The notes below the pieces were generated by a model. The model saw only the letters and a program-made list of their open reading frames with translations, was not told the DNA's origin and searched no databases. From Magnetococcales bacterium (GTDB lineage: Bacteria; Pseudomonadota; Magnetococcia; Magnetococcales; DC0425bin3), in assembly GCA_015229045.1 (NCBI GenBank), contig JADGCJ010000098.1, positions 1 through 11,817 on the forward strand: a stretch of DNA of 11,817 nucleotides. Reading direction: 5' to 3'. The first letter of the stretch is position 1. Each line of letters starts with the position of its first letter. Positions 1-7,166 of the stretch are shown here, piece after piece. A program made the translations under genes and the position numbers.

Positions 1-120
1 AGATTTGACCGAGTTCCGTGGAGCGCACAAGGTTTTTCTGTCGGTGTCAAGAACTTTCAAATGCGATTGCCCTGCGAATTTTCTTGCTTTATATTCATAA
101 AACTGTAGCGTACAGGGATA

Positions 121-180
121 ACAGAATAACAAATTTTTCATAAGTTTATAACCATATAATTATTCTATTATTTTTATACT
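121..180 (+). promoter_or_regulatory. AT-rich leader with candidate promoter for the hybrid kinase gene
   Basis: Only 9 of these 60 bases are G or C. A perfect -10 hexamer TATAAT lies at 155-160, and a second possible -10, TATACT, at 175-180. No good -35 box is placed 16-18 bases upstream of either, so the start site is uncertain. Such AT-rich leaders are typical targets for H-NS-like proteins, and two proteins with H-NS-type modules are encoded in this window; a link between them is inference only. Confidence 0.35.
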
Positions 181-239
181 TTAAGATTATCGCAAACACT
201 TTGTGTCAAACACACATATTCGCAACCTTAAGATGGCAC

Positions 240-1991
240 ATGACAAACAAAGCGAGCCAAATCAACCCTCCCACCCCAACCTCCCAGGCGGAAAACAACA
301 AAATCGGTCCTGTTGATAACTGCTGCCTACGACGCAACGATGATAACCTGACCATAGCGAGTTCATTGCAGAGAGCAATTTTCAACAGTTCCAACTTTTC
401 CTGTATCGCCACCGACGCGCAGGGCGTCATACAGCTTTTCAACGTTGGTGCCGAATGCATGCTGGGCTATACACCCGTCGAAGTGATAAACCATTTCACG
501 CCAGCCGATATTTCCGATCCTCAAGAAGTAGTTGCTCGCGCCAAAGCACTGAGTGTCGAGTTTGACACATTGATTGCTACTGGATTCGAGGCCCTGGTGT
601 TCAGGTCTTCAAAGGGCATTGAGGATATCTACGAGCTGACCTACATCCGCAAGGATGGTAGGCGTTTCCCAGCGGTTGTGTCGATCACGCCCCTAAGAGA
701 TGCCCGGGATGAAATCATCGGCTACCTGCTGATCGGTACGGACAACACCGCGCGCAAACGGGCCGAAACAGCGATGATCTCAGATCGCACGAGCATGGAG
801 CAGGAGATACGGGCAAAGAACACTGAGTTGGAGCAGTCCGTACAGGTAGCCGAACAGGCTAAACTTGTGGCCGAACAGGCCAACCTCGCCAAATCGGAGT
901 TCCTGGCTAACATGAGCCATGAAATCCGAACCCCTATGAACGTAGTGCTTGGTATGTCGGAGTTGTTGCTGGAAACTGACCTCAGCCCGACACAACGTAG
1001 ATTTACCGAGATCATGCACCACTCAGGCCAAGCGATGGTTGGGGTGATCAGCGATATCCTGGATTTCTCTCGTATTGAGGCAGGGCGCATCTCCTTAGTT
1101 GAATGTGCCTTCTCACCCCGCCGCATAGTGGAAGAGACAGCTCACCTGATGCAGGTAGTTGCTGAGAAAAAAGGGCTCTACTTGGCAACCATGGTGGACG
1201 CCAACATACCGGAAGCCATTTTGGGTGATGACAACAGAATACGACAAGTACTCATCAACCTGCTGGGCAATGCGCTCAAGTTCACCCATAAGGGGCGGAT
1301 AGATCTCATCTTGACTATCAACCCCCAGGACCAGAAAAGCATCCTCTTCCAGATTGCCGATACTGGAATCGGCATTGCAAAGGAACAGATCGCCAATATT
1401 TTCGATCGGTTCACCCAGGCAGACAGGGGAATTACCCGCTGCTATGGAGGTTCCGGGTTGGGACTAGCCATCTCTCGGCGTCTGGTGGAACTAATGGGAG
1501 GTCAGATCTGGGTGGCCAGCCATTTTGGGCAAGGCAGTCAATTTTTCTTTACGCTGCCTGCGTGCGTGGCGACACCACCGATCGCACCAGCAGAACATGT
1601 CACTGATACCAGCACGAAACCACTATACATCCTGCTGGCGGAGGACACAGAGGAAAACCGGGTGTTGTTCGATGCATATCTCAGAAACAGCCCGCATAAC
1701 TTGGTCATGGTTAATGATGGTGTAGAAGCGCTGGATCGTGTGCAAGAGGAAACGTTTGATGTTATCGTCATGGACATACAGATGCCAAGAATGGATGGCT
1801 ACACGGCCACCCGCCAGATCCGCCAATGGGAGCGGGAAATGGGACGCGTTGCCACGCCGATTATCGCTCTTTCAGCCCATACCATGGAAGAGGAGATTCA
1901 ACGCAGCAGGGAAGCAGGATGCAATTTATATTTGACTAAACCAATTCGCAAAAAAAAGCTGTTGGATGCACTCCAACAGGTTACCAGCTAA
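240..1991 (+). CDS. Orphan hybrid sensor histidine kinase (PAS-HisKA-HATPase_c-REC)
   Basis: This is probably a cytoplasmic sensor kinase that autophosphorylates on histidine and passes the phosphate to its own receiver domain. Numbering is from the upstream TTG at 201. A PAS plus PAC region spans about 55-190, with the PAC-like run YIRKDGRRFP. A short coiled coil follows at 196-230, then the H-box SHEIRTPMN with His240. The N-box is NLLGNALKF (353-361), G1 is DTGIGI (387-392), the F-box is FDRFTQAD and G2 is GGSGLGLA. The receiver (about 474-590) has acidic E481/D482, phospho-acceptor Asp525 in VIVMDIQMPRMDG, Ser558 and Lys580. No membrane segment is visible, so the signal is probably intracellular. 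No HPt domain or partner regulator lies nearby, so the output is unknown. I prefer the ATG at 240 over the in-frame TTG at 201 because residues 1-13 look non-conserved; neither start has a strong ribosome site. Confidence 0.93.
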   Translation: MTNKASQINPPTPTSQAENNKIGPVDNCCLRRNDDNLTIASSLQRAIFNSSNFSCIATDAQGVIQLFNVGAECMLGYTPVEVINHFTPADISDPQEVVARAKALSVEFDTLIATGFEALVFRSSKGIEDIYELTYIRKDGRRFPAVVSITPLRDARDEIIGYLLIGTDNTARKRAETAMISDRTSMEQEIRAKNTELEQSVQVAEQAKLVAEQANLAKSEFLANMSHEIRTPMNVVLGMSELLLETDLSPTQRRFTEIMHHSGQAMVGVISDILDFSRIEAGRISLVECAFSPRRIVEETAHLMQVVAEKKGLYLATMVDANIPEAILGDDNRIRQVLINLLGNALKFTHKGRIDLILTINPQDQKSILFQIADTGIGIAKEQIANIFDRFTQADRGITRCYGGSGLGLAISRRLVELMGGQIWVASHFGQGSQFFFTLPACVATPPIAPAEHVTDTSTKPLYILLAEDTEENRVLFDAYLRNSPHNLVMVNDGVEALDRVQEETFDVIVMDIQMPRMDGYTATRQIRQWEREMGRVATPIIALSAHTMEEEIQRSREAGCNLYLTKPIRKKKLLDALQQVTS

Positions 1992-2047
1992 ACCGCACCC
2001 TTTTGCTCCTCATCCGCTCTGGAACCTGTCAATAAAAATGATATACT

Positions 2048-2271
2048 GAGGTACAAAAAGTGAGAATCATCCGGGAAAGTGGCCACTATCTCTGAACTGG
2101 CCGAACGGGAGAATCTGGACAACTCCTACGTCGCCAAGGTGATGCAGTTGACGTTGCTGGCTCCGGATATCGTGGAGATGATACTGGATGGGAGACAACC
2201 GGAGGCGATGACTTGGCGAAAAGGTGCCGATGGAGTGGGTGGAGCAGAGGCGGTTGTGGGGGGTGGAGTGA
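2048..2271 (+). pseudogene. Decayed C-terminal end of a recombinase-associated protein
   Basis: In the frame starting near 2064 the translation contains ATISELAERENLDNSYVAK and then LTLLAPDIVEMILDGRQPEA. This is the conserved end of a protein commonly found with, or fused to, large serine recombinases in proteobacteria; it carries a helix-turn-helix-like region. The frame then shifts by one base near 2211, and LGEKVPMEWVEQRRLWG continues in the next frame to a TGA at 2269-2271, which is the usual end of this family. Upstream, the family-like RIIRESG is also out of frame (about 2063-2083), and an in-frame TGA sits at 2061-2063. No recombinase catalytic domain is present. The family is recalled from memory; the frameshifts are read directly. 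I read it as a dead remnant of a mobile element. Confidence 0.7.
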
Positions 2272-2280
2272 TGGTGATCG

Positions 2281-2313
2281 GTGCGGCTGCCGACATCCGT
2301 ATCGGCAGCGCAC
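2281..2313. terminator. Strong hairpin between converging genes, possible bidirectional terminator
   Basis: GCTGCCGA (2286-2293) pairs perfectly with TCGGCAGC (2302-2309) across an 8-base loop. The stem extends through GTGC (2281-2284) and GCAC (2310-2313) with one bulged G. It lies between the end of the plus-strand remnant at 2271 and the end of the minus-strand SWIM gene at 2509. There is no run of T on either side, so it is not a classical intrinsic terminator. It may stabilise mRNA 3' ends instead. Confidence 0.4.
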
Positions 2314-2393
2314 CTTGCCCATGAGAACCGCTGATGGGAATAGCGGCTCTCGCAAACAGGCACCATTATATTGCAGTGCTTCAACAACCCGGC

Positions 2394-2484
2394 CTTGAAC
2401 GGGTGGCATCATGCATAAAAATGCTGGCTCACCCCATCCGACTGAAATTTTTGATGGCATTGGATGATCATCCATTGCTTCATC
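2394..2484 (+). other. ArsR-like peptide segment or dispersed-repeat sequence, unresolved
   Basis: Read in the plus frame, this stretch encodes IKMLAHPIRLKFLMAL, which resembles the start of ArsR-family winged-helix domains (LKALAHPTRLRIL type). Nothing beyond about 30 residues fits: the frame runs straight into the antisense of the SWIM gene end, and no HTH recognition helix follows. It could be a small gene remnant or chance. It could also be intergenic repeat-like DNA, since the minus strand gives VGWGEPAFLC, a peptide type that often comes from dispersed intergenic repeats. I do not claim a gene. Confidence 0.2.
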
Positions 2485-2508
2485 GAGACTTTTCAATCTG
2501 CTTCTCCA

Positions 2509-3921
2509 TTATCCGATCTCCAAATCCGCCAGTTGGCCGCCAGAGTCCAAATGGGCTACAACCCAAAGCGGTTTACGGCCTCTTCCGGACCATGTACGTT
2601 GTGGATCCAAAGGATTCCTATACTTTATTTCTGTCTGCAGTTGCAACGAACTCGACTGATTTCTTTTTGATACCTTCTGGCAGTCACTCTTGTTCGTCGG
2701 CGTATTAGAAACTTCCAGTTCCTCCAACCGTCCACCTTCTTTGACATGCATCACCACCCACGTTGGTTTACGGCCCTTGCCAGACCATGTCTGCTCGTGG
2801 TTGCTTGGATTTTGGTACTTTGCTGTCAACTGGTGAGGATCCGGTTTGTACCTGCTCAAAGCCTGTTGGCGGACAGTCCGGTCCGTCGATGTCTGATAAG
2901 GAGTGTTCTGGCTCGGCTGCTTTGATGATTTTCTGGCAGCATTGTTGCCGAATCGTCCAGTTCTCTGCACAGCCAGGAATGCCTCAATGGACTCAAACCC
3001 GGCAGCAACTGCCAGGGACTGCATCTTGCTGTAGAGATCTTCCACACCCCCGGCACGAGTGACAACCTGGCTTTCAACCTTCCGTGCGATGACGGCCTCC
3101 TTCTCTTGCACAGACTTTCCGGTTGGAAGGCGTTTGGGCACCCTGGAAACTGGACTTCCCGCTCTTTCCGCTGGAAGCGGCTTATCCCCCGCACTTCCCA
3201 AATCAACTTCGGCCATCTCAAGCCCAAATAGTTGGGACAGGTCATCTGTTTCGAGCAATTTTCCCGCATCTGGCCCCTGTTTGGTCAGAGGGACGGCCAT
3301 ATCAACGTGTGCCAACAGATCGTTATGGTCCACATCGCGGAGCAGGAACAACAACTCCGGTCGTTCATCCAGTCGCGAACCAACCCCGTAAAGAACTGCC
3401 GCAATATGCTTGCACATGGACGCATAATCGGGGCAACTGCACGAAAACTTGATTTCAGACGGCTTCGGGAACAACCCATTGTCCTGACGGCACAGCCGAT
3501 CCATTACCCCTTTATTGAAACGGCCCTGTAATAGCTCCACCAGAGAGTCAATGCCACCTGAACATTCGGCGCATATGGCCTGCCATACGGATTGTGGCAA
3601 TCCGCTGATGCTGATCTTGACCTGGTAGATGGAGGACCCGCTCACCATGGCCCGCACCTCTTTGGATGCAATCTGCAAATCGACCACTGAGCCATTGCGC
3701 ACATAGGTGCGACCGCGCGGCAACCGATTCTCGTAGTCCTGGTAACCTTCAAGATTTGCACACCATGCTTTCCCCCAGAAAGTGGTAGCAATCAATCGAC
3801 CATCAAGAACAACTGGGGAAACCGCTTGGCCCTTCTTGCGCAACTTTTCCATCTCGCGCAGTGCTTTCCTGCGACGTTCAGCAACCGGAACATAGGGTGC
3901 CCATCCTCCATAGCGTGACAT
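2509..3921 (-). CDS. SWIM zinc-finger protein with two C-terminal H-NS-type DNA-binding modules
   Basis: The 470-residue protein has three parts. Residues 1-150 are an N-terminal region of the kind seen in bacterial SWIM proteins (starting MSRYGGWAPYVPVAERR, with FWGKAWC at 48-54). The SWIM zinc finger has ligands C161, C163, C170 and H172 (CxCx6CxH, ending KHIAAVLY). A low-complexity linker follows, and two copies of an H-NS-type C-terminal module lie at 368-404 and 433-469. Each has the pattern KYxNPxxxxxTWSGxGRKPxWVVxH, where GKGRKP and GRGRKP correspond to the minor-groove-binding loop of H-NS family proteins. Just before the linker, LAVAAGFESIEAFLA (303-317) matches the pre-module segment of the protein at 10716-11492. 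The gene starts 4 bases after the SNF2 stop with GGAGGAG upstream, so the two are surely co-transcribed. SWIM proteins are often neighbours of SNF2 ATPases in bacteria; the H-NS fusion is the odd part. Function unknown; nucleic-acid binding is very likely. Confidence 0.9.
   Translation of the reverse strand: MSRYGGWAPYVPVAERRRKALREMEKLRKKGQAVSPVVLDGRLIATTFWGKAWCANLEGYQDYENRLPRGRTYVRNGSVVDLQIASKEVRAMVSGSSIYQVKISISGLPQSVWQAICAECSGGIDSLVELLQGRFNKGVMDRLCRQDNGLFPKPSEIKFSCSCPDYASMCKHIAAVLYGVGSRLDERPELLFLLRDVDHNDLLAHVDMAVPLTKQGPDAGKLLETDDLSQLFGLEMAEVDLGSAGDKPLPAERAGSPVSRVPKRLPTGKSVQEKEAVIARKVESQVVTRAGGVEDLYSKMQSLAVAAGFESIEAFLAVQRTGRFGNNAARKSSKQPSQNTPYQTSTDRTVRQQALSRYKPDPHQLTAKYQNPSNHEQTWSGKGRKPTWVVMHVKEGGRLEELEVSNTPTNKSDCQKVSKRNQSSSLQLQTEIKYRNPLDPQRTWSGRGRKPLWVVAHLDSGGQLADLEIG
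2515..2820 (-). repeat. Two in-tandem H-NS-type modules inside the SWIM gene
   Basis: Module 1 is at 2710-2820 and module 2 at 2515-2625, with a period of 65 residues. Shared positions include Lys-Tyr, Asn-Pro, Thr-Trp-Ser-Gly, Gly-Arg-Lys-Pro, Trp-Val-Val, a Gly-Gly pair and a closing Leu-x-x-Leu-Glu. A third copy, at 10719-10832, lies in another gene. The nucleotide sequences are recognisably similar but diverged, which suggests old duplication or domain exchange, not a recent copy. Confidence 0.85.
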
Positions 3922-3925
3922 GGCC

Positions 3926-6616
3926 TCACTCCTCCATTACCGACTTCAGATCGAAAGCAAGCAATTTTAACAGCGCGTCATCTTGCATTTCTGTCACCTT
4001 TATTTCGTCCCCGCCAACCAACAAATCCTCTGTCAGCGCCTTTTTGGACTCAATCAAGGCATCAATTTTTTCTTCCAGTGTCCCTTGGCAAACAAATTTA
4101 TGCACCAATACGTTCTTTTTCTGCCCGATGCGAAAGGCTCGGTCGGTGGCTTGGTTTTCCACTGCAGGGTTCCACCAACGGTCGAAATGCACCACATGCG
4201 ATGCCGCAGTCAGAGTCAGGCCAGAGCCTCCTGCCTTGAGCGACAGCACAAAAAACGGTACCGTCTCATCTTCCTGGAAGGTCTGTACCAATGACTTGCG
4301 CTTTTTGACGTCAGTCTCACCGTGCAACACCAAACCCGCTCGGCCAAAGATTCTGCCCAGAAAGGCATCCAAAGGTGCCGTTGTCTCCCGAAACTGGGTA
4401 AAAACTAACATTTTTTCCTGGCGAGCCGCAACCACCTCGGCGATCTCACGCAAACGGGCAAATTTGCCGCTATCTTCCTCTGCCCAGAGATTGTCATTCA
4501 ACCACTGGGATGGATGGTTGCAGATCTGTTTCAAACGCATCATGGTCGACAGAATCAGCCCTTTACGTTGGATCCCATCGATCCCTTCCTCCAGAGCCTT
4601 CGTCAGATCTGTCACTGTCTGCGTATAGAGGGCAGCCTGTTTCCGGCTTAACGTGCAGTGTGCCTTGATCTCGATTTTGTCCGGCAGATCGGCAATAACC
4701 GACTTGTCTGTTTTCATCCTTCGCAGGATGTAGGGGCGAACCAACTCCCGCAATGGACCATAGGGGTTATGCTCTCGATCCGTCAGCGTCTTGGCATATC
4801 CGCTGAATTCTTTCAATGTTCCAAGCAAACCAGGATTGATGAAATCAAAAATTGACCACAAATCGCCCATATGGTTCTCGACCGGTGTTCCTGTCAGAGC
4901 AATACGAGCCCTTGCCTTCAACACCTTGGCGGCCTGGGTCTGTTTGGCCTTCGGGTTTTTGATGGCCTGCGCTTCATCGATCACCACCAGATGCCAATGC
5001 ACTTCCGCCAAGACGGGCACTCGCAGGAGAGTACCATAGCTGGTGATCGTGAGGTCGATTCCCTGAAACCGCTCTGGCATCAACACCTTCATCTGCTCAA
5101 CCGGCATTGCCGAGGGATGCACAATCAGGGTCGTTATGCCTGGGGCAAAACGCTCAATTTCTGTCGCCCAGTTGGCCAATAAAGAGGCCGGAGCAACCAG
5201 AAGACTTGGCTGTCTCAATCCACCTTTTTGCCCTTGTACCAGAAGCAGAGAGAGAATCTGGATGGTTTTCCCAAGGCCCATATCATCGGCAAGGCAGGCT
5301 CCCAGACCAAGCCCACTCAACAAATGCATCCATTCCACACCCGCCTTCTGGTAGGGACGTAGTGTTCCCTTCAGATCGGGACCAGGATCAACTCCTGCTC
5401 CGCTCGGACTGCGCAAGGATTTCAAGGTCTCTGCCAGCCAGGGTCCGGCGATCACCTTCGACCATTCCGTCCCAGTGACTGTGGTACTGTCACCGGAAAA
5501 AGCGGTTCCAGCCAACATGCGCATGGCTTCGGCAAAGGTCAGGCCACTCTGTTCTGCCAGCAGTTCAGCATCCTTAAACTGCCTGATGGTTTGCTCCATA
5601 CGGTCACGATCAATCTCCACCCACTGACCACGCAGCAAGACCAGAGAATCGGTTCCTGCCAAAAGCATGGCAATTTCTTGATCATCGAGGGGCTCTCCGT
5701 CCAGCATCACCTCCATACGAAAATCAAGCAAGCCGTGAAGACCTACCTCGGATGGAGATTTTGCGCCGACAACTGCCGTGACCTGTGGCCGTGCCGGACG
5801 ACTGGCTCGCCAAGTAGCGGGCATTCGCACCACGACGCCAGATGTTTCAAGGTCTGGAACGCTGGCAAGAAACCGAGATGCCTCGCCGGGACTCCAGCGC
5901 AACGGATGGAAGATCTCCCCCGCATCAACCATCTCCTTCAGCCAGTTGCAACGTTCAGCCGCCCGTTGCACCGGTAGCAACAAAGACAACAACTTGTCGC
6001 GATTCCCGAAACCGGCATATTCGCGCAAAGCCTGTCCAAGTGCGACATGCTGGGCTTTGGCATTGGCTGAAAGACGAGTGGTATAGGTTGCCATGAAGGC
6101 AAAAGGCAACTCTGGATCCCGTCGGTTTTCTGCCAAATTGAAATGTACCCTGCCAACCAAGTTCCAAACCGGATTCAATACTTGCAGAAATGTCTGAAGA
6201 TCCGTTCCCGATTTCGCCATGGAAGTGGAAAAAGCAACTCCGATCTTCTCCCATAAATGGATCAGGATATCAGCATTGAGGTATTCACCTCCTGGCATCA
6301 GGGGGGCTCCCAGCACCAGAGAGGCGAGATCCCCACCGCTTGGCGGTGGCACATCGACACATTCGTCCGACGCACGCAGACATAGCCCAGCTACGTAGCG
6401 GGATGCAAAATCGCGCCACCACCCAAACACGGGAGGCAGCATCCGCCCAACCTCTCCGGCACCCAACCTCAGTAGACCATGCCCTGCGCCTTGGTCAAAT
6501 GCTTGGTTCAGGCGTTCCGCAACTGTATTGTCCAAAGGAGGAGAATCTGCCATCTCCTCAAGGACAAGGTTCCCGTGCGGCGTCAGACGAAGACCAAGCG
6601 CACAAGTCCCGTTCAT
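3926..6616 (-). CDS. SNF2-family DNA-dependent ATPase (DEAD/DEAH-like helicase fold)
   Basis: The 896-residue protein has both RecA-like lobes of a Swi2/Snf2 ATPase. Motif I is DDMGLGKT (444-451), motif II is DEAQ (547-550), motif III is LTGTP (574-578), motif V is LKAGGSGLTL (793-802) and motif VI is QATDRAFRIGQ (822-832); HFDRWWNP (810-817) is also typical. Before the motor, residues about 300-370 resemble the bacterial SNF2-associated domain (LLRGQWVEIDRDRM and the following helices). The first 300 residues are not recognised. All catalytic motifs look intact. Family members use ATP to translocate on double-stranded DNA and displace or remodel bound proteins; they rarely unwind strands. 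The start codon overlaps the stop of the XRE gene (ATGA), so translation is probably coupled. With the SWIM gene immediately downstream, the two likely act as one machine. Confidence 0.95.
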   Translation of the reverse strand: MNGTCALGLRLTPHGNLVLEEMADSPPLDNTVAERLNQAFDQGAGHGLLRLGAGEVGRMLPPVFGWWRDFASRYVAGLCLRASDECVDVPPPSGGDLASLVLGAPLMPGGEYLNADILIHLWEKIGVAFSTSMAKSGTDLQTFLQVLNPVWNLVGRVHFNLAENRRDPELPFAFMATYTTRLSANAKAQHVALGQALREYAGFGNRDKLLSLLLPVQRAAERCNWLKEMVDAGEIFHPLRWSPGEASRFLASVPDLETSGVVVRMPATWRASRPARPQVTAVVGAKSPSEVGLHGLLDFRMEVMLDGEPLDDQEIAMLLAGTDSLVLLRGQWVEIDRDRMEQTIRQFKDAELLAEQSGLTFAEAMRMLAGTAFSGDSTTVTGTEWSKVIAGPWLAETLKSLRSPSGAGVDPGPDLKGTLRPYQKAGVEWMHLLSGLGLGACLADDMGLGKTIQILSLLLVQGQKGGLRQPSLLVAPASLLANWATEIERFAPGITTLIVHPSAMPVEQMKVLMPERFQGIDLTITSYGTLLRVPVLAEVHWHLVVIDEAQAIKNPKAKQTQAAKVLKARARIALTGTPVENHMGDLWSIFDFINPGLLGTLKEFSGYAKTLTDREHNPYGPLRELVRPYILRRMKTDKSVIADLPDKIEIKAHCTLSRKQAALYTQTVTDLTKALEEGIDGIQRKGLILSTMMRLKQICNHPSQWLNDNLWAEEDSGKFARLREIAEVVAARQEKMLVFTQFRETTAPLDAFLGRIFGRAGLVLHGETDVKKRKSLVQTFQEDETVPFFVLSLKAGGSGLTLTAASHVVHFDRWWNPAVENQATDRAFRIGQKKNVLVHKFVCQGTLEEKIDALIESKKALTEDLLVGGDEIKVTEMQDDALLKLLAFDLKSVMEE

Positions 6617-6858
6617 GGATCTTTCGGTGTCATGCCAGGCAATCCACCCACCAGAGCCATCTCACCCTGTCCGGTTTCCAGCCAGATCGGATCTACGCCA
6701 CAGGTAAGCGCAATGGTCATCGTGCGTCGGGACGATTTGGATCTGCTGCATTCAAGCTTGTGGACTGCCGTCTGGCTGATGCCAACCCTGTCGGCCAGTT
6801 CCTTCTGGGTGAGCTTTGCCTGTTTGTGTGCTGTGACGATACGTTCACCAAATGTCAT
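6613..6858 (-). CDS. Small XRE-family (Cro/C1-type) HTH regulator heading the SNF2-SWIM operon
   Basis: The 81-residue protein starts MTFGERIVTAHKQAKLTQ and has a clear helix-turn-helix at about 17-38 (TQKELADRVGISQTAVHKLE). The segment TCGVDPIWLETGQGEM (52-67) is the usual end of phage-repressor-like HTH domains. There is no peptidase (S24) or other effector domain, so it is probably a compact DNA-binding regulator. The open frame continues upstream to 7170, but I chose the ATG at 6858 because GGAGG lies 6 bases before it and because the upstream residues belong to an unrelated Rpn remnant. Its stop overlaps the SNF2 start by 4 bases. As first gene of the operon it is probably an autoregulator; a candidate operator is at 6919-6939. 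Confidence 0.85.
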   Translation of the reverse strand: MTFGERIVTAHKQAKLTQKELADRVGISQTAVHKLECSRSKSSRRTMTIALTCGVDPIWLETGQGEMALVGGLPGMTPKDP

Positions 6859-6864
6859 GACTGT

Positions 6865-6869
6865 CCTCC
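6865..6869 (-). promoter_or_regulatory. Ribosome binding site that fixes the XRE start
   Basis: GGAGG on the minus strand lies 6 bases before the ATG at 6858. It is the strongest ribosome site in this part of the window and rules out the longer reading frame that begins at 7170. Confidence 0.8.
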
Positions 6870-6918
6870 ATTGTCCACCCGCTCCCTCAGTCCCTTCCCC
6901 ACCTTGCAAAATATCACG

Positions 6919-6939
6919 CGCTTTGCCTCCACCAAAGCG
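6919..6939. promoter_or_regulatory. Perfect 7+7 inverted repeat, candidate operator for the XRE regulator
   Basis: On the plus strand, CGCTTTG (6919-6925) and CAAAGCG (6933-6939) are exact inverted copies separated by 7 bases. The site is 61 bases upstream of the XRE start, which is a plausible position for an autoregulatory operator. It also lies at the point where the Rpn-like coding homology stops. No convincing -35/-10 pair was found, although ATATTT on the minus strand just downstream of the palindrome is a possible weak -10. Confidence 0.4.
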
Positions 6940-7090
6940 GAACAGATCAATCACTTTCTGGCGGTCATACCCTCGCTGGTACAAGCTCCGGATCAGTTTC
7001 CATTTCGCTTGGTACCGATCATCCGTATTGCCTTTGGTCTTCTTGGCCTGCAAATGGGCCTGCACCACTGGCTCTGGCTCTGGTTGTCGG
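6934..7090 (-). pseudogene. Internal fragment of an Rpn-family (PD-(D/E)XK) nuclease/putative transposase
   Basis: The minus-strand translation reads VVQAHLQAKKTKGN, then DDRYQAKWKLIRSLYQRGYD, then RQKVIDLFRF. This is the mid-protein block of the Rpn/transposase_31-like family, where it is normally followed by IDWMM and a C-terminal helical part. Here the family match stops abruptly after DLFRF and no catalytic residues remain upstream, so only some 50 codons survive. The frame happens to run on into the XRE gene, but the sequence after DLFRF (Gly-rich) is not part of either family. It is best read as scar material onto which the XRE gene was placed. Family recognised from memory of the motif. 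Confidence 0.7.
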
Positions 7091-7166
7091 TTTCCGACAT
7101 AGCCATCTCCTTCCTGGTGACGCGACAGATCTGTTGGATATACCCGATAACTGCCTTTGACAGCAA

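Noticed and set aside
1..98. Possible end of an upstream gene (frame reading DLTEFRGAHKVFLSVS to a TAA)
   Set aside because: Only about 32 codons are visible and no family is recognisable; kinship cannot be judged.
2086..2496. Minus-strand open frame downstream of the SWIM gene
   Set aside because: It is rich in Pro, His, Arg and Ser in the antisense of the recombinase remnant, which is the usual composition of an antisense artefact; no ribosome site or family match.
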